Positions 10,335 to 18,414 of a DNA stretch of 42,037 nucleotides are shown here, piece after piece. Position 1 is the first letter of the stretch, and each line of letters begins with the position of its first letter. The DNA comes from a filamentous cyanobacterium CCP3 (GTDB lineage: Bacteria > Cyanobacteriota > Cyanobacteriia > Phormidesmidales > Phormidesmidaceae): positions 1-42,037 of the forward strand of contig PYGV01000015.1 in the NCBI GenBank assembly GCA_003022385.1, given 5' to 3'. The notes under the pieces were generated by a model that did not search any database, was not told where the DNA came from, and saw only the letters and a list, made by a program, of their open reading frames with translations. Made by a program: the position numbers and the translations under genes.

Positions 10335-10691
10335 ATGACCCAAACGATTGTCAACCTAACTTTACCCATCGTAACGGATAAGATCGACGACATTTTAGCC
10401 GCCTACCCTCTTTACGAGTATCGTCAGGTTTTTGCTGTTCCTGAACTGCGTCAAAAACTAACGGCGTATGTTTTGGCGCGGCTGCCGGTAGTCTACGTCA
10501 CTATGGATAGGGGTGCTGCCTGCGACGTGACATCGACCGGGCACTGCTATTCCTCTGAGCAGCACGACCAAATTAATCGGCTCATTCACCAGGGCATTGA
10601 TGCCCTGCTGGGTCGGCCCGAAATCTGGCAGCGACGGCCCAGCACGGAACGTGTCGAGGCTGAATCTGTGCCATCCAGCTGGTTCGGCTAG
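10335..10691 (+). CDS. ComFB-like small protein
   Basis: A 118-residue soluble protein. The segment KIDDILAAYPLYEYRQVFAVPELRQKLTAYVLARLPVVYVTMD (residues 16-58, here split for reading: KIDDILAAYPLYE / YRQVFAVPELRQKL / TAYVLARLPVVYVTMD) resembles the ComFB domain, whose best-conserved part is a helix ending in (L)xRLPxxYV. ComFB-type proteins in cyanobacteria have been linked to motility and competence signalling. The zinc-type CxxC of longer members is absent; two Cys (63, 70) flank a Thr/Gly loop instead. A TGGAG ribosome-binding-site-like sequence precedes the ATG. It stands alone, with two direct repeats upstream. Family assignment is moderate. Confidence 0.55.
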   Translation: MTQTIVNLTLPIVTDKIDDILAAYPLYEYRQVFAVPELRQKLTAYVLARLPVVYVTMDRGAACDVTSTGHCYSSEQHDQINRLIHQGIDALLGRPEIWQRRPSTERVEAESVPSSWFG

Positions 10692-10965
10692 CTGATTCGG
10701 TTGAGAGTGTTCCAACTCCAGGCAGCCCTCCAGGGTTTCACCGCGAGTGACCCAAGGAGACGATTTAACGTCTTCATACACAAGGATGCTGTTTTAGGTG
10801 GAAAACTCTAGGGAATGGCCGGGTTTCCGTTCGGTTCTACCCATAGCTCAATCGATAGCTAAAGGCGTAGTCTCGTAATAGATGGCGGGTTGGCTTAAAT
10901 AGACGACCCGCAAACTGTGGCCTCGGTGCCGCAGCTAATCTATCGCAGAGACAGGTGACGCCTTG

Positions 10966-12591
10966 GTGCAGCAGTTTCTACCGCTTAGCGCATTACTCAA
11001 TGAGCAGCAACCCCCCGCGATCGCCGGGGCAGAGGCTACCCATTGGCAGTCTGGCGCTGCTCTAGATCCATCTGGTGGTAGCTTTAACGAGGCTCACCTA
11101 CAGGCTGAACACGAGTGGTTGGGGGGGGTGACGGCCCTGATTAAGCTGCTGCTCGAACTCCCTCCAGACTCCGATTTGGACTCAGATTCGGGTTCACCGG
11201 CTGCCGGTACCCTGATGCCCCTGATGGGGGGCGTGCTGTCTGGGCCGTTTCCGGTGCTGCCCGATCGCCTGATGGGGCAGCGGCTCTCCCACTGGCTGCT
11301 GGTGCCGGAGCCGCTTGAGAAAATTCTGGCGGTGACGCGCCCTCTACTGCCGGGGCAGGGGCAGAGGGAGACTAATGGCCCTGCCTGCGATTTGCAAATG
11401 GTGCCTCTGGCTAACCACGATCCGCTGATTGGTGAGCGGTTTTGTCTATTTCTGACCCATCGGTTTAGCCTGCTGTTGGTGTTAGGTTACGCTGCTAATG
11501 GGCTACCCCAGTTTCAGTTCACCTTTGACCCAGAGGTGGTGGGCCAGGGATGGCAGCAGCTGCGCGATCGCGTTTCTGCCACCCGACCACCCTTGACAGA
11601 CGCCCTAGATCGCCTCCTTGATCAATTTCCCCCCGTTGCTCCCGACTATCGGCTGGTCACGCGCTACAGCCAGCTGCTTTTAGCCCAGCTGCGCCAGCGG
11701 TTTCAGCCTGAGACGAGTGCCGGTTTTCATCCTCCAGCCAGCATTATGCCTGCCCTGGCGCTGCCCGGTCGCCCCACATTAGCGGCATTTCAGACTGACC
11801 CCAGCCCTCATGTTCAAGTTGGGTTAAACCAGGCTGCTTTTGCTGAATCAGAGCCGGTCCCTGCGGCTGAAGAAAGCCCCGACACCGAGCTGCTGAAGGC
11901 GATGGCTCACGAAATTCGCACGCCGCTGACCACTATTCGCACCCTGACGCAATCGCTGCTCAAGCGCAAAGATATCGGCGGTGAGGTGGCCAAGCGCCTG
12001 CAGCAGATCGATCGGGAGTGCACCCAGCAGATCGACCGCTTTAGCCTGATCTTTCGCGCCGTAGAGCTAGAGACTGACCACGCGCCCAGGCGGCGATCGC
12101 CCCTGTCGGCAATTTCCCTCAACCAGCTGTTTGACGACGCCATTCCCCGCTGGCAGCAGCAGGCCAGCCGCCGCAACCTGAGTTTGACGGTGAATGTGCC
12201 TCCCTGCCTGCCGATGGTCAACAGTGACCCGGCCATGCTGACCCAGGTTTTGACCGGGCTAATTGACCGCTTTACCCACAGCCTCCCCCCCTACAGCCAC
12301 ATTGAGCTAGCGGTGACGCTGGCTGGCCACCAGCTCAAGCTTCAGTTTCAGTCACAGCCTCCCGATAGCGATGGTGCCCAGGCTCAGGCTCAGAGTGACC
12401 CCTTTGCATCGCCCTTTAAGGCGCTGGGGCAGCTCCTCATGTTTCAGCCTGAAACCGGCGGCCTGAGTCTTAACCTCAACGCCACCAAAAATCTGTTTCA
12501 GGCTCTGGGCGGTAAGCTGATTGTGCGGCAGCGCCCCCAGGCCGGGGAAGTGCTAACCGTATTTTTGCCCTTAGAAACCAAAACGCTCTAG
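10966..12591 (+). CDS. sensor histidine kinase with intact H box and degenerate ATPase domain
   Basis: A soluble 541-residue protein. The N-terminal 300 residues form an unrecognised sensory region with Pro/Ser-rich linkers. A HisKA segment follows with a perfect H box, MAHEIRTPLTTIR, phospho-acceptor His315. The ATP-binding half is worn: the N box reads GLIDRFTHS instead of N-x-x-x-N-A, no DxGxG motif can be seen (the place holds QSQPPDSDGAQAQ), and the last glycine box has become GLSLNLNATKNLF. It could still accept phosphate from another kinase. GTG 10966 is chosen; TTG 10963 directly before it is equally possible, both behind an AGGTG ribosome-binding site. A perfect hairpin closes the gene. 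Confidence 0.8.
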   Translation: MQQFLPLSALLNEQQPPAIAGAEATHWQSGAALDPSGGSFNEAHLQAEHEWLGGVTALIKLLLELPPDSDLDSDSGSPAAGTLMPLMGGVLSGPFPVLPDRLMGQRLSHWLLVPEPLEKILAVTRPLLPGQGQRETNGPACDLQMVPLANHDPLIGERFCLFLTHRFSLLLVLGYAANGLPQFQFTFDPEVVGQGWQQLRDRVSATRPPLTDALDRLLDQFPPVAPDYRLVTRYSQLLLAQLRQRFQPETSAGFHPPASIMPALALPGRPTLAAFQTDPSPHVQVGLNQAAFAESEPVPAAEESPDTELLKAMAHEIRTPLTTIRTLTQSLLKRKDIGGEVAKRLQQIDRECTQQIDRFSLIFRAVELETDHAPRRRSPLSAISLNQLFDDAIPRWQQQASRRNLSLTVNVPPCLPMVNSDPAMLTQVLTGLIDRFTHSLPPYSHIELAVTLAGHQLKLQFQSQPPDSDGAQAQAQSDPFASPFKALGQLLMFQPETGGLSLNLNATKNLFQALGGKLIVRQRPQAGEVLTVFLPLETKTL

Positions 12592-12628
12592 CATTTCGGC
12601 GCGATCGAGGGCGATCGCGCCGAAATGC
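12591..12628 (+). terminator. 17-bp perfect hairpin after the kinase gene
   Basis: Arms 12591-12607 and 12612-12628 are exact reverse complements around the 4-base loop AGGG. The arms contain HIP1-like CGATCG. The left arm starts on the last base of the stop codon. There is no T-run after it, so it may be a rho-independent-like terminator of the U-less kind seen in cyanobacteria, or an mRNA-stabilising 3' hairpin. Confidence 0.7.
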
Positions 12629-12883
12629 AACCGCAATTTCACTGCATTGAGGTATCCGTAGATACTCGTAGACCAATGCGGCCATAGTTGAGCTTGGCTG
12701 TATAGATCTAGGGGTTTTTAGCTAAATCAATGTTTTCAAGCCCTAAAACAGGGATTTTTTGAGTATCACTGGGCAATCTCAAACCAAGCTTTTGCGTAAA
12801 CCAAGTTTGCTGCCATAGGCACGCCTTATCGCCAGGTGTAGCGATGGTCAAGCGCGGTTGCCCAACCCCCCAGGAGACTCCCG

Positions 12884-13945
12884 ATGCTTAAGAATTTCTG
12901 GTACGCCGTTGAGTTTAGCGCCGCCGTAACTGGCTCGCCAACGCCCGTAAAGCTGATGGGCGAAAGCTACGTGCTTTACCGGGGGGAGGATGGTCGGGTC
13001 GCAGCGATGCGCGATCGCTGCATTCACCGAGGCGCGTCGCTGACGGGGGGCTGGGTCGAAGGCAACTGCATTCGCTGCCCTTACCACGGCTGGCGCTACG
13101 AGGCCGACGGCACCTGCGTCCACATTCCCGCCGATGCACCGGGTACTCCGATTCCGAAGCGGGCCAAGGTCGAGACTTTGGCGGTAGAAGAACGCTACGG
13201 CATGGTCTGGCTGTTTGTCGGCGACCTGCCCGCCGAGCAACGTCCGCCCATTCCGCCTCTGCCCGAGTACGGCGACCCGGCCTGGCGGATGATTACCGGC
13301 GAATATACCTGGAATGCCCACTATACCCGAGTGGTCGAAAGCGGCTTGGATAGCTCCCACGCGCCCTTTGTGCACTCCGTTTTCTTCAATCTGCGCGACG
13401 ATGCCGAGGTGCCCCCCTACGAGGTGCAGACAGATAACTGGAGCGCCACCGCTCGCACGATCTCAAAGCCGCCCAAGCGGGCCGGGCTGCTGAAGCTAAT
13501 TGTCAAGCGCGATCGCCCCTTCTCCAGCGCCACCCTCACCGCCCACATGCCCAACATCAACCGCATCCACCTGGATTTCAACTTCCGGGGTTACCAGTAC
13601 ATCTACTTCGCCAGCAACATTCCGGTGGATGAAAACACCACCCTGACCAAGTGGATCGGCCTGCGCAACTTCTTGCCCCAGCCCTGGGCCGACTGGAATT
13701 CGCGTAAAAACACCAACGACACCTACCTCGAAGACAAAGCCGTGATCGAGAGCCAGGTGCCCCGCGTGGTGCCCCTGACGGGCGAAATTTTGCTCGCCTC
13801 CGACAGCCTGCAACTGGCCTACCGCAAGCTGATTCGCCAGTGCGTCGAGCGCGGCTGGGCTGTGGGCAGTGACTACGGAATTCCTCCGGTTTCTGCTTCA
13901 ACCAACGGCAACGGCAAAGCTCCGGTGGAAGTTGGCGTTGGGTAG
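12884..13945 (+). CDS. Rieske non-heme iron oxygenase, PaO/Lls1-like (copy 1)
   Basis: A 353-residue oxygenase alpha subunit. The Rieske [2Fe-2S] cluster ligands are Cys46 and His48 (CIHRG) and Cys65 and His68 (CPYHGW). The mononuclear iron site is LDSSHAPFVH, with Asp156, His159 and His164. The opening MLKNFWYAVE is typical of the pheophorbide-oxygenase/Lls1 group of cyanobacteria, which oxidise chlorophyll-type rings or other aromatics with electrons from ferredoxin; the substrate here is unknown. One usual residue differs: the Asn before the bridging Asp (NxxDxxH) is Ser153. GGAG precedes the ATG. It is the first gene of a same-strand set with a paralogue 86 bases downstream. It ends in a Gly/Val-rich tail. 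Confidence 0.88.
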   Translation: MLKNFWYAVEFSAAVTGSPTPVKLMGESYVLYRGEDGRVAAMRDRCIHRGASLTGGWVEGNCIRCPYHGWRYEADGTCVHIPADAPGTPIPKRAKVETLAVEERYGMVWLFVGDLPAEQRPPIPPLPEYGDPAWRMITGEYTWNAHYTRVVESGLDSSHAPFVHSVFFNLRDDAEVPPYEVQTDNWSATARTISKPPKRAGLLKLIVKRDRPFSSATLTAHMPNINRIHLDFNFRGYQYIYFASNIPVDENTTLTKWIGLRNFLPQPWADWNSRKNTNDTYLEDKAVIESQVPRVVPLTGEILLASDSLQLAYRKLIRQCVERGWAVGSDYGIPPVSASTNGNGKAPVEVGVG

Positions 13946-13967
13946 GTCATTTTCCCAAAGATTGTTT

Positions 13968-13990
13968 GGTGGGCAGTGCCCACCCTACCC
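13968..13990. repeat. dispersed GGTGGGC-AGT-GCCCACC element
   Basis: GGTGGGC (13968-13974) and GCCCACC (13978-13984) form a 7-bp stem with a 3-base loop, followed by CTACCC. A second copy lies at 15098-15118 in the next gap. This wording is common between cyanobacterial genes. Confidence 0.65.
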
Positions 13991-14031
13991 ATCCACCCAT
14001 CCACCCATTCATCCTCTTTCCCCAAGCCGCC
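13979..14031. repeat. C-rich ATCCACCC tract reaching the next start codon
   Basis: Five runs of CCC (13979, 13983, 13988, 13996, 14004) with loops of 1, 2, 5 and 5 bases, in the form of ATCCACCC repeats, lie in the leader of copy 2. The complementary strand meets the usual G-quadruplex pattern. Similar tracts precede 16248 and 20891. Confidence 0.55.
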
Positions 14032-15084
14032 ATGCTCGACAACTTTTGGTACGCCGTAGAACTTAGCCACGAAGTCGGCCCCAAGCCCACATCCCTAAGG
14101 CTGTTGGGCCACGACTACGTGCTCTATCGCAATGCTCAAGGAACGGCAATCGCCCTCGACAACCAGTGCGCCCACCGGGGGGCCAGCTTAGCCCTGGGCT
14201 GGGTCGAGGGCAACTGCCTGCGCTGCCCCTACCACGGCTGGAGCTATGAATCCGACGGCCAGTGCAGCCACATTCCTGCCGATACGGCGGGTACACCACC
14301 GATTCCTAAGCGGGCGCGGGTGCAGGCGTACCCGGTGCAGGAGAAATACGGCCTGGTGTGGCTCTTCGTTGGCAGTCTGGATCTGCCCGCCGATCGCCGC
14401 CCGCCAATTCCAGAGTTTCCCCAGTTTGAAGCGCCCGTGCGGCCCGCCACCTACAGCCGCCACGAGTTTGCCGCCCACTTCACCCGCACGATGGAAAACG
14501 CCATCGATACCTCCCACGCGCTGTTTATGCACAAGGGGGCGATTGGGGCCAGCAACGCTCCACAGAATACCGAAATTGATGACTACGAAGTAACGGTGAG
14601 CGAGTACGAACTAGCTGCCAGTCTGCCCATCAAAGTCAACCGCCTCAACGGCGTAATGCGGTTTGTGCTGCAGCAAGACGACCCCGAAGCCCACAAAACC
14701 TACCGTTTTGCGCTGCCCAACATTACCTACTCGGCGGTGCAGTTTGGCCGCTACAAAATCGAGAGCATCATGGTCCACATCCCGGTGGATGACGAGATTA
14801 CGGTGGTCAAGTCGGTGAATATCCGCAACTTCCTCAACCAGGTGCCGGGACTGGGCCAATGGCTCGACGGCAACACCGCTCAGGTGGGCAACAAAATCAT
14901 GCAGGAAGACGATGTGGTGGTCAAAACCCAGATGCCCCAGATTGCGCCCTACGGCGACATGCGCCAAGAACTGCTGGTGGCCAGCGATGCCACGCTAATT
15001 GCCTACCGCAAGCTGCTGAAGCAGTACGCCGGACCATCGGTACTGCCGGAGGCGGTGCTGCCGGTGGAGCAACCTGCCGGTTAA
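14032..15084 (+). CDS. Rieske non-heme iron oxygenase, PaO/Lls1-like (copy 2)
   Basis: A 350-residue tandem paralogue of the gene before it, sharing the start MLxNFWYAVE, the spacing of all metal ligands and the IPADxxGTP block. Rieske ligands are Cys46, His48, Cys65 and His68; the mononuclear iron motif is complete here, ENAIDTSHALFMH, with Asn156, Asp159, His162 and His167. The reading frame is open 22 codons upstream, but that part encodes the C-rich repeat (HPTHPPIHPF), so ATG 14032 is preferred. Sequences diverge most in the last 150 residues, so the two copies may act on different substrates or form one mixed trimer. Followed by an alpha/beta hydrolase gene. Confidence 0.88.
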   Translation: MLDNFWYAVELSHEVGPKPTSLRLLGHDYVLYRNAQGTAIALDNQCAHRGASLALGWVEGNCLRCPYHGWSYESDGQCSHIPADTAGTPPIPKRARVQAYPVQEKYGLVWLFVGSLDLPADRRPPIPEFPQFEAPVRPATYSRHEFAAHFTRTMENAIDTSHALFMHKGAIGASNAPQNTEIDDYEVTVSEYELAASLPIKVNRLNGVMRFVLQQDDPEAHKTYRFALPNITYSAVQFGRYKIESIMVHIPVDDEITVVKSVNIRNFLNQVPGLGQWLDGNTAQVGNKIMQEDDVVVKTQMPQIAPYGDMRQELLVASDATLIAYRKLLKQYAGPSVLPEAVLPVEQPAG

Positions 15085-15097
15085 GCCCATTGAAGCT

Positions 15098-15118
15098 GGT
15101 GGGCAATGCCCACACTAC
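15098..15118. repeat. dispersed GGTGGGCAATGCCCAC element (second copy)
   Basis: GTGGGC (15099-15104) pairs with GCCCAC (15108-15113); the copy continues ACTAC. It matches the element at 13968-13990 except in the loop and one base after the stem. Confidence 0.6.
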
Positions 15119-15162
15119 GGCCAGCCAGTGACGCATCACAACTAACCATGGAGCACCCAACG

Positions 15163-16083
15163 ATGTCCATTGCTGAGTTCCCCCTGCAAAACCAAATTTG
15201 GGATTGGCACGGCCTACCGATTAACTACCAACAAGCGGGGGGATCTGGCCCTGCCCTGGTGCTGATCCACGGATTTGGGGCCAGCGTTGGCCACTGGCGC
15301 AAAAACATGCCTGCTCTGGCCGAGAACCACCGTGTGTTTGCCCTGGATTTGCTGGGTTTTGGTAAGTCGGCTAAGCCTGCCCCTGGGGAACCGCTGCCCT
15401 ACGACTTTGACACCTGGGGCGCTCAAGTTGCTGATTTTTTGCATCAAGTTGTAGGCGAACCCGCATTTTTAGTTGGCAATTCTATTGGGGGTGTGGTGGC
15501 GCTACAGGCGGCGGTGATGAATCCTGAGCAAAGCAAGGGAGTTATCTTATTGGACTGTGCGCTGCGGCAGATCAGCGATCGCAAGCTGCGTACCCAGCCC
15601 CCCATGCGCCGCCTAGGTCGCCCTCTGCTCAAAAAAGTGCTACGCAATCGCGCTCTGGTGCACTGGCTATTCGCCCAAATCGCTCGGCCAGAGAGAATCC
15701 GCACCGTCCTTCGCACTGCCTATGGCAACCCCGAAGCCGTCACTGACGAACTAATTGAGCTGCTGCTAGAACCCGCTCGCGAACCCGGTGCCGCAGACGT
15801 GTTCTGGGCCTTCATTAACAACTTTGACGGTCCACTGCCCGAGGACTTGCTGCCGCAGATCACCTGTCCGGCCCTGATTCTCTGGGGCACCGCCGACCCC
15901 TGGGAGCCCATCGTCCTGGGCCGCGAGCTGGCCCACTTCCCTGCCGTAGAAGCCTTCATCCCCCTCGAAGGCGCGGGCCACTGTCCCCAGGACGAAATCC
16001 CCGAGGTGGTGAATGGCCACCTGCAAACCTGGGTGGCCCGTCACGCTGCGCCTGCACCCGTTTGTCCATCCGTTCGCAGTTGA
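15163..16083 (+). CDS. alpha/beta-fold hydrolase
   Basis: A 306-residue hydrolase with a full catalytic triad: Ser107 in GNSIGG, Asp245 in GTADPW and His273 in GAGHCPQD; the oxyanion loop HGFGAS is at 36-41. The layout, with a helical cap about 130-220, fits the group that includes cyanobacterial and plant esterases such as pheophytinase-like enzymes, but the substrate cannot be read from sequence. ATG 15163 has a GGAG site nine bases ahead; ATG 15148 is in frame upstream. It follows the two Rieske oxygenases by 78 bases, so a joint pathway (ester removal plus ring oxidation) is plausible. No signal peptide is seen. Confidence 0.87.
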   Translation: MSIAEFPLQNQIWDWHGLPINYQQAGGSGPALVLIHGFGASVGHWRKNMPALAENHRVFALDLLGFGKSAKPAPGEPLPYDFDTWGAQVADFLHQVVGEPAFLVGNSIGGVVALQAAVMNPEQSKGVILLDCALRQISDRKLRTQPPMRRLGRPLLKKVLRNRALVHWLFAQIARPERIRTVLRTAYGNPEAVTDELIELLLEPAREPGAADVFWAFINNFDGPLPEDLLPQITCPALILWGTADPWEPIVLGRELAHFPAVEAFIPLEGAGHCPQDEIPEVVNGHLQTWVARHAAPAPVCPSVRS

Positions 16084-16197
16084 GGATCGTGGGTCTGGAG
16101 ATCGGCGGAAGCGAAGATCTGGAGCTGGGGCCCTGACCCACGCTACGGGATCTGCAACTTCCCTGACTCTCCCACTCCCTACCCATCCTCCCGCTTA

Positions 16198-16247
16198 CCC
16201 ACCGACCCACCTACTCACCCACCCATCCACCCATCCATCCCTCACCC
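16198..16247. repeat. C-rich ACCC tract abutting a start codon
   Basis: Seven runs of CCC lie between 16198 and 16247 (for example 16218, 16222, 16230, 16239, 16245), the last touching the ATG of the MFS gene. The complementary strand has the G-quadruplex pattern with short loops. There is no Shine-Dalgarno sequence. Confidence 0.55.
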
Positions 16248-17468
16248 ATGTCTGTAACACCTGTGAATGCCAAGACGCTGTCGGTTCCCCGGCTGGTGTT
16301 TGTTTTTATCACTATTTTGTTTGACAAGCTGGGAGAGAGCCTGATTTTCCCAATTTTGCCGTTTTTGGTCGAGCGGTTCAGGTCTGACGCCTTCACGCTG
16401 GGGATGCTGGTGTCGAGCTATGCGATCGCCCAATTTATTGCCATCCCGATCATCGGGGCGCTGTCTGACCGCTACGGTCGGCGCCCGGTGATGCTGGTGT
16501 GCGTGCTGGGTACGGCCATCTCCTACTTTATTTTTGGTTTCGCCACTACCCTGTGGATGCTGTTTTTCTCCCGCATTCTAGATGGCGCAACGGGGGGAGT
16601 CGCGGCTACTGCTCAAGCCTACATTGCCGATATCTCTGCCCCTGAAGATCGGGCCAAAAACTTTGGCATTACTGGAGCGGCCTTTGGCCTAGGCTTTACG
16701 CTAGGGCCAGCTTTGGGGGGTGCCCTGGCCAATATCAGCCTCAATTTGCCGGTGTTTGTGGCGGGCAGTATTGCCCTGCTGAACTTTGGGCTGGGCTACT
16801 TTGTGCTGGCCGAGTCGTTGGATCAAGAGCACCGCCGCCCCCTGGCCCTGGGCGACCTCAACCCCATCGGCCAGCTCAGCGATATTTTGCGCGATGCCCG
16901 CATTCAGGGCCTGCTAATTTCCTTCTTTATCTTTAACTTTGCCTTTGCGGGCTTTAGCAGCATCTTCGTACTGTTTTTGAATACCCGCTACGGCTGGGGG
17001 CCAAGCCAGGCGGCGATGGTGTTCTTTTTTATCGGTATTGTCTCAACCCTGGTGCAGGGCGGGCTGATTCGCCAGCTGCTGCCCCGCTTTGGCGAAGCCA
17101 AGCTGGCTGTGGCGGGGCTGGTGCTGGTGGTGCTGGCCTTTGGCGGCGTGGTGCTGATTCCGGCAGGCAGTCCGGTGCTGATTCCGGCGCTGTATACCAC
17201 CCAGGCGCTGCTGGCGCTGGGGGTGGGCTTGGTGATTCCCTCACTACGAGGGCTGATATCGATTCGCGTATCGGCTCAGGAGCAGGGCAAAACCCTGGGC
17301 GGCAACCAGGCTTTGCAAAGCGTGGCCTCAATTTTGGGACCGCTCTGGGCAGGCTGGATTTTCGATCGCTCGGGCATGCTTTCCCCGTTCTGGATGGGGG
17401 CCCTATTCATGATGATGGCCGTCGGTTTCGCCCTGACTAACCTGCCTCGGCGACGGCTGACAGCCTAA
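16248..17468 (+). CDS. MFS exporter, TetA/DHA1-like
   Basis: A 406-residue major facilitator with about 12 membrane segments. The first helix carries FDKLGESLIFPILPF (25-39), like the acidic helix 1 of TetA-type drug/H+ antiporters. Motif A, GALSDRYGRRP, is at 70-80 in the loop after helix 2. Helix 5 has the exporter-type GPALGGALA block. These point to proton-driven export of a small molecule across the plasma membrane. It lies 164 bases downstream of the hydrolase on the same strand and could remove a product or toxic substrate of the oxygenase set. The C-rich leader is unusual. Confidence 0.87.
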   Translation: MSVTPVNAKTLSVPRLVFVFITILFDKLGESLIFPILPFLVERFRSDAFTLGMLVSSYAIAQFIAIPIIGALSDRYGRRPVMLVCVLGTAISYFIFGFATTLWMLFFSRILDGATGGVAATAQAYIADISAPEDRAKNFGITGAAFGLGFTLGPALGGALANISLNLPVFVAGSIALLNFGLGYFVLAESLDQEHRRPLALGDLNPIGQLSDILRDARIQGLLISFFIFNFAFAGFSSIFVLFLNTRYGWGPSQAAMVFFFIGIVSTLVQGGLIRQLLPRFGEAKLAVAGLVLVVLAFGGVVLIPAGSPVLIPALYTTQALLALGVGLVIPSLRGLISIRVSAQEQGKTLGGNQALQSVASILGPLWAGWIFDRSGMLSPFWMGALFMMMAVGFALTNLPRRRLTA

Positions 17469-17470
17469 CA

Positions 17471-17564
17471 ATTTTGGATTTCGGACTTGTAGGGAGCCTG
17501 CCAAACTGTTAGCGATTTTGGTCTGGCCCTCAGCTCCGCCAAATCCAAAATCTAAAATCCAAAA
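17471..17564. repeat. inverted ATTTTGGATTT / AAATCCAAAAT repeat
   Basis: ATTTTGGATTT (17471-17481) is the exact reverse complement of AAATCCAAAAT (17541-17551), and a further AAATCCAAAA ends at 17564. It lies just past the MFS stop and looks like a dispersed cyanobacterial intergenic element; it may end the MFS transcript. Confidence 0.55.
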
Positions 17565-17615
17565 CTGGCCCCCTGTTTCCTGGCTTGAGACCACAACACT
17601 CCCTGAGGACTTGCA

Positions 17616-18404
17616 ATGACCGGGTTGTTGCCACAACTGGATCGACAGGTTGCCATTCCAGGGATTTTGGGGGGGCTTGGCCCCATGGCCCACGTGCAGT
17701 TTGAGCAGCGGCTGATTCAGCGCAATGTGGATCGAGGGGCGAGGGGCGATCGCGATCATCCGGTGTGGGTGCTGATCAACTGCACCACCATTCCCGATCG
17801 CACCCAGAGTCTTCAGGGCACCGGGCCAGACTGCACCCCTGAACTGGTGCGCTACGCCCAGATGCTAGAGCGAGCCGGGGCCAGCTTTTTAGTCGTCACC
17901 TGCAACACCGCCCACGGGGTCTACGACCAGGTGCAGGCCCAGATCGGCATTCCCTGGATTCATTTGATGGCCTGCACCAGCGGCTACATTCGCCAGGCCT
18001 ACCCCACCGTGCAGCGGACGGGGGTGCTGGCCACCGACGGCACCTTGCAGTGCGGGCTTTACAGCCGCAGCCTGAGCCAGGTAGGGCTGACGCCAATGGG
18101 CTTTGAGCTGTATTCGCCCTGGCAAGAGCAGGTGATGGATGCGATCTACCACCCCGATTGGGGAATAAAAACCACAGGGACTCAGGTATCTACCAAAGCA
18201 TTGACGGTATTAGAGCAGGCGACAGGCTGGCTCAAAACCCAGGGGGCCGAAGTGGTGATTGCAGGCTGTACAGAACTGTCTGTGGCCTTTGCCCAAATGC
18301 CAGCACTGCCGCTGCCCTGGGTAGATCCCCTAGAGGTGGTGGCTGACATCACCCTGGATCTGGCCTGGGGCCACCGTTCTCTGCCGCTCTGGCAAGCTGC
18401 CTAG
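17616..18404 (+). CDS. aspartate/glutamate racemase family protein
   Basis: A 262-residue racemase of the two-cysteine, cofactor-free type that interconverts L- and D-aspartate (or glutamate). The catalytic pair is Cys96 in TCNTAH and Cys218 in AGCTEL; the start GILGGLGPMA (16-25) is the classic aspartate racemase opening. Both acid/base residues are present, so it should be active; Asp versus Glu cannot be decided. Its stop overlaps the AGGAG ribosome-binding site of the binding-protein gene (11 bases between the frames), which suggests translational coupling and ties it to amino acid uptake. Confidence 0.87.
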   Translation: MTGLLPQLDRQVAIPGILGGLGPMAHVQFEQRLIQRNVDRGARGDRDHPVWVLINCTTIPDRTQSLQGTGPDCTPELVRYAQMLERAGASFLVVTCNTAHGVYDQVQAQIGIPWIHLMACTSGYIRQAYPTVQRTGVLATDGTLQCGLYSRSLSQVGLTPMGFELYSPWQEQVMDAIYHPDWGIKTTGTQVSTKALTVLEQATGWLKTQGAEVVIAGCTELSVAFAQMPALPLPWVDPLEVVADITLDLAWGHRSLPLWQAA

Positions 18405-18414
18405 GAGAAGGAAT

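Noticed and set aside
16198-16247. ACCC tract as a CRISPR-like or minisatellite array
   Set aside because: The units are only 4-8 bases long, irregular and without spacers; it is simple C-rich sequence.
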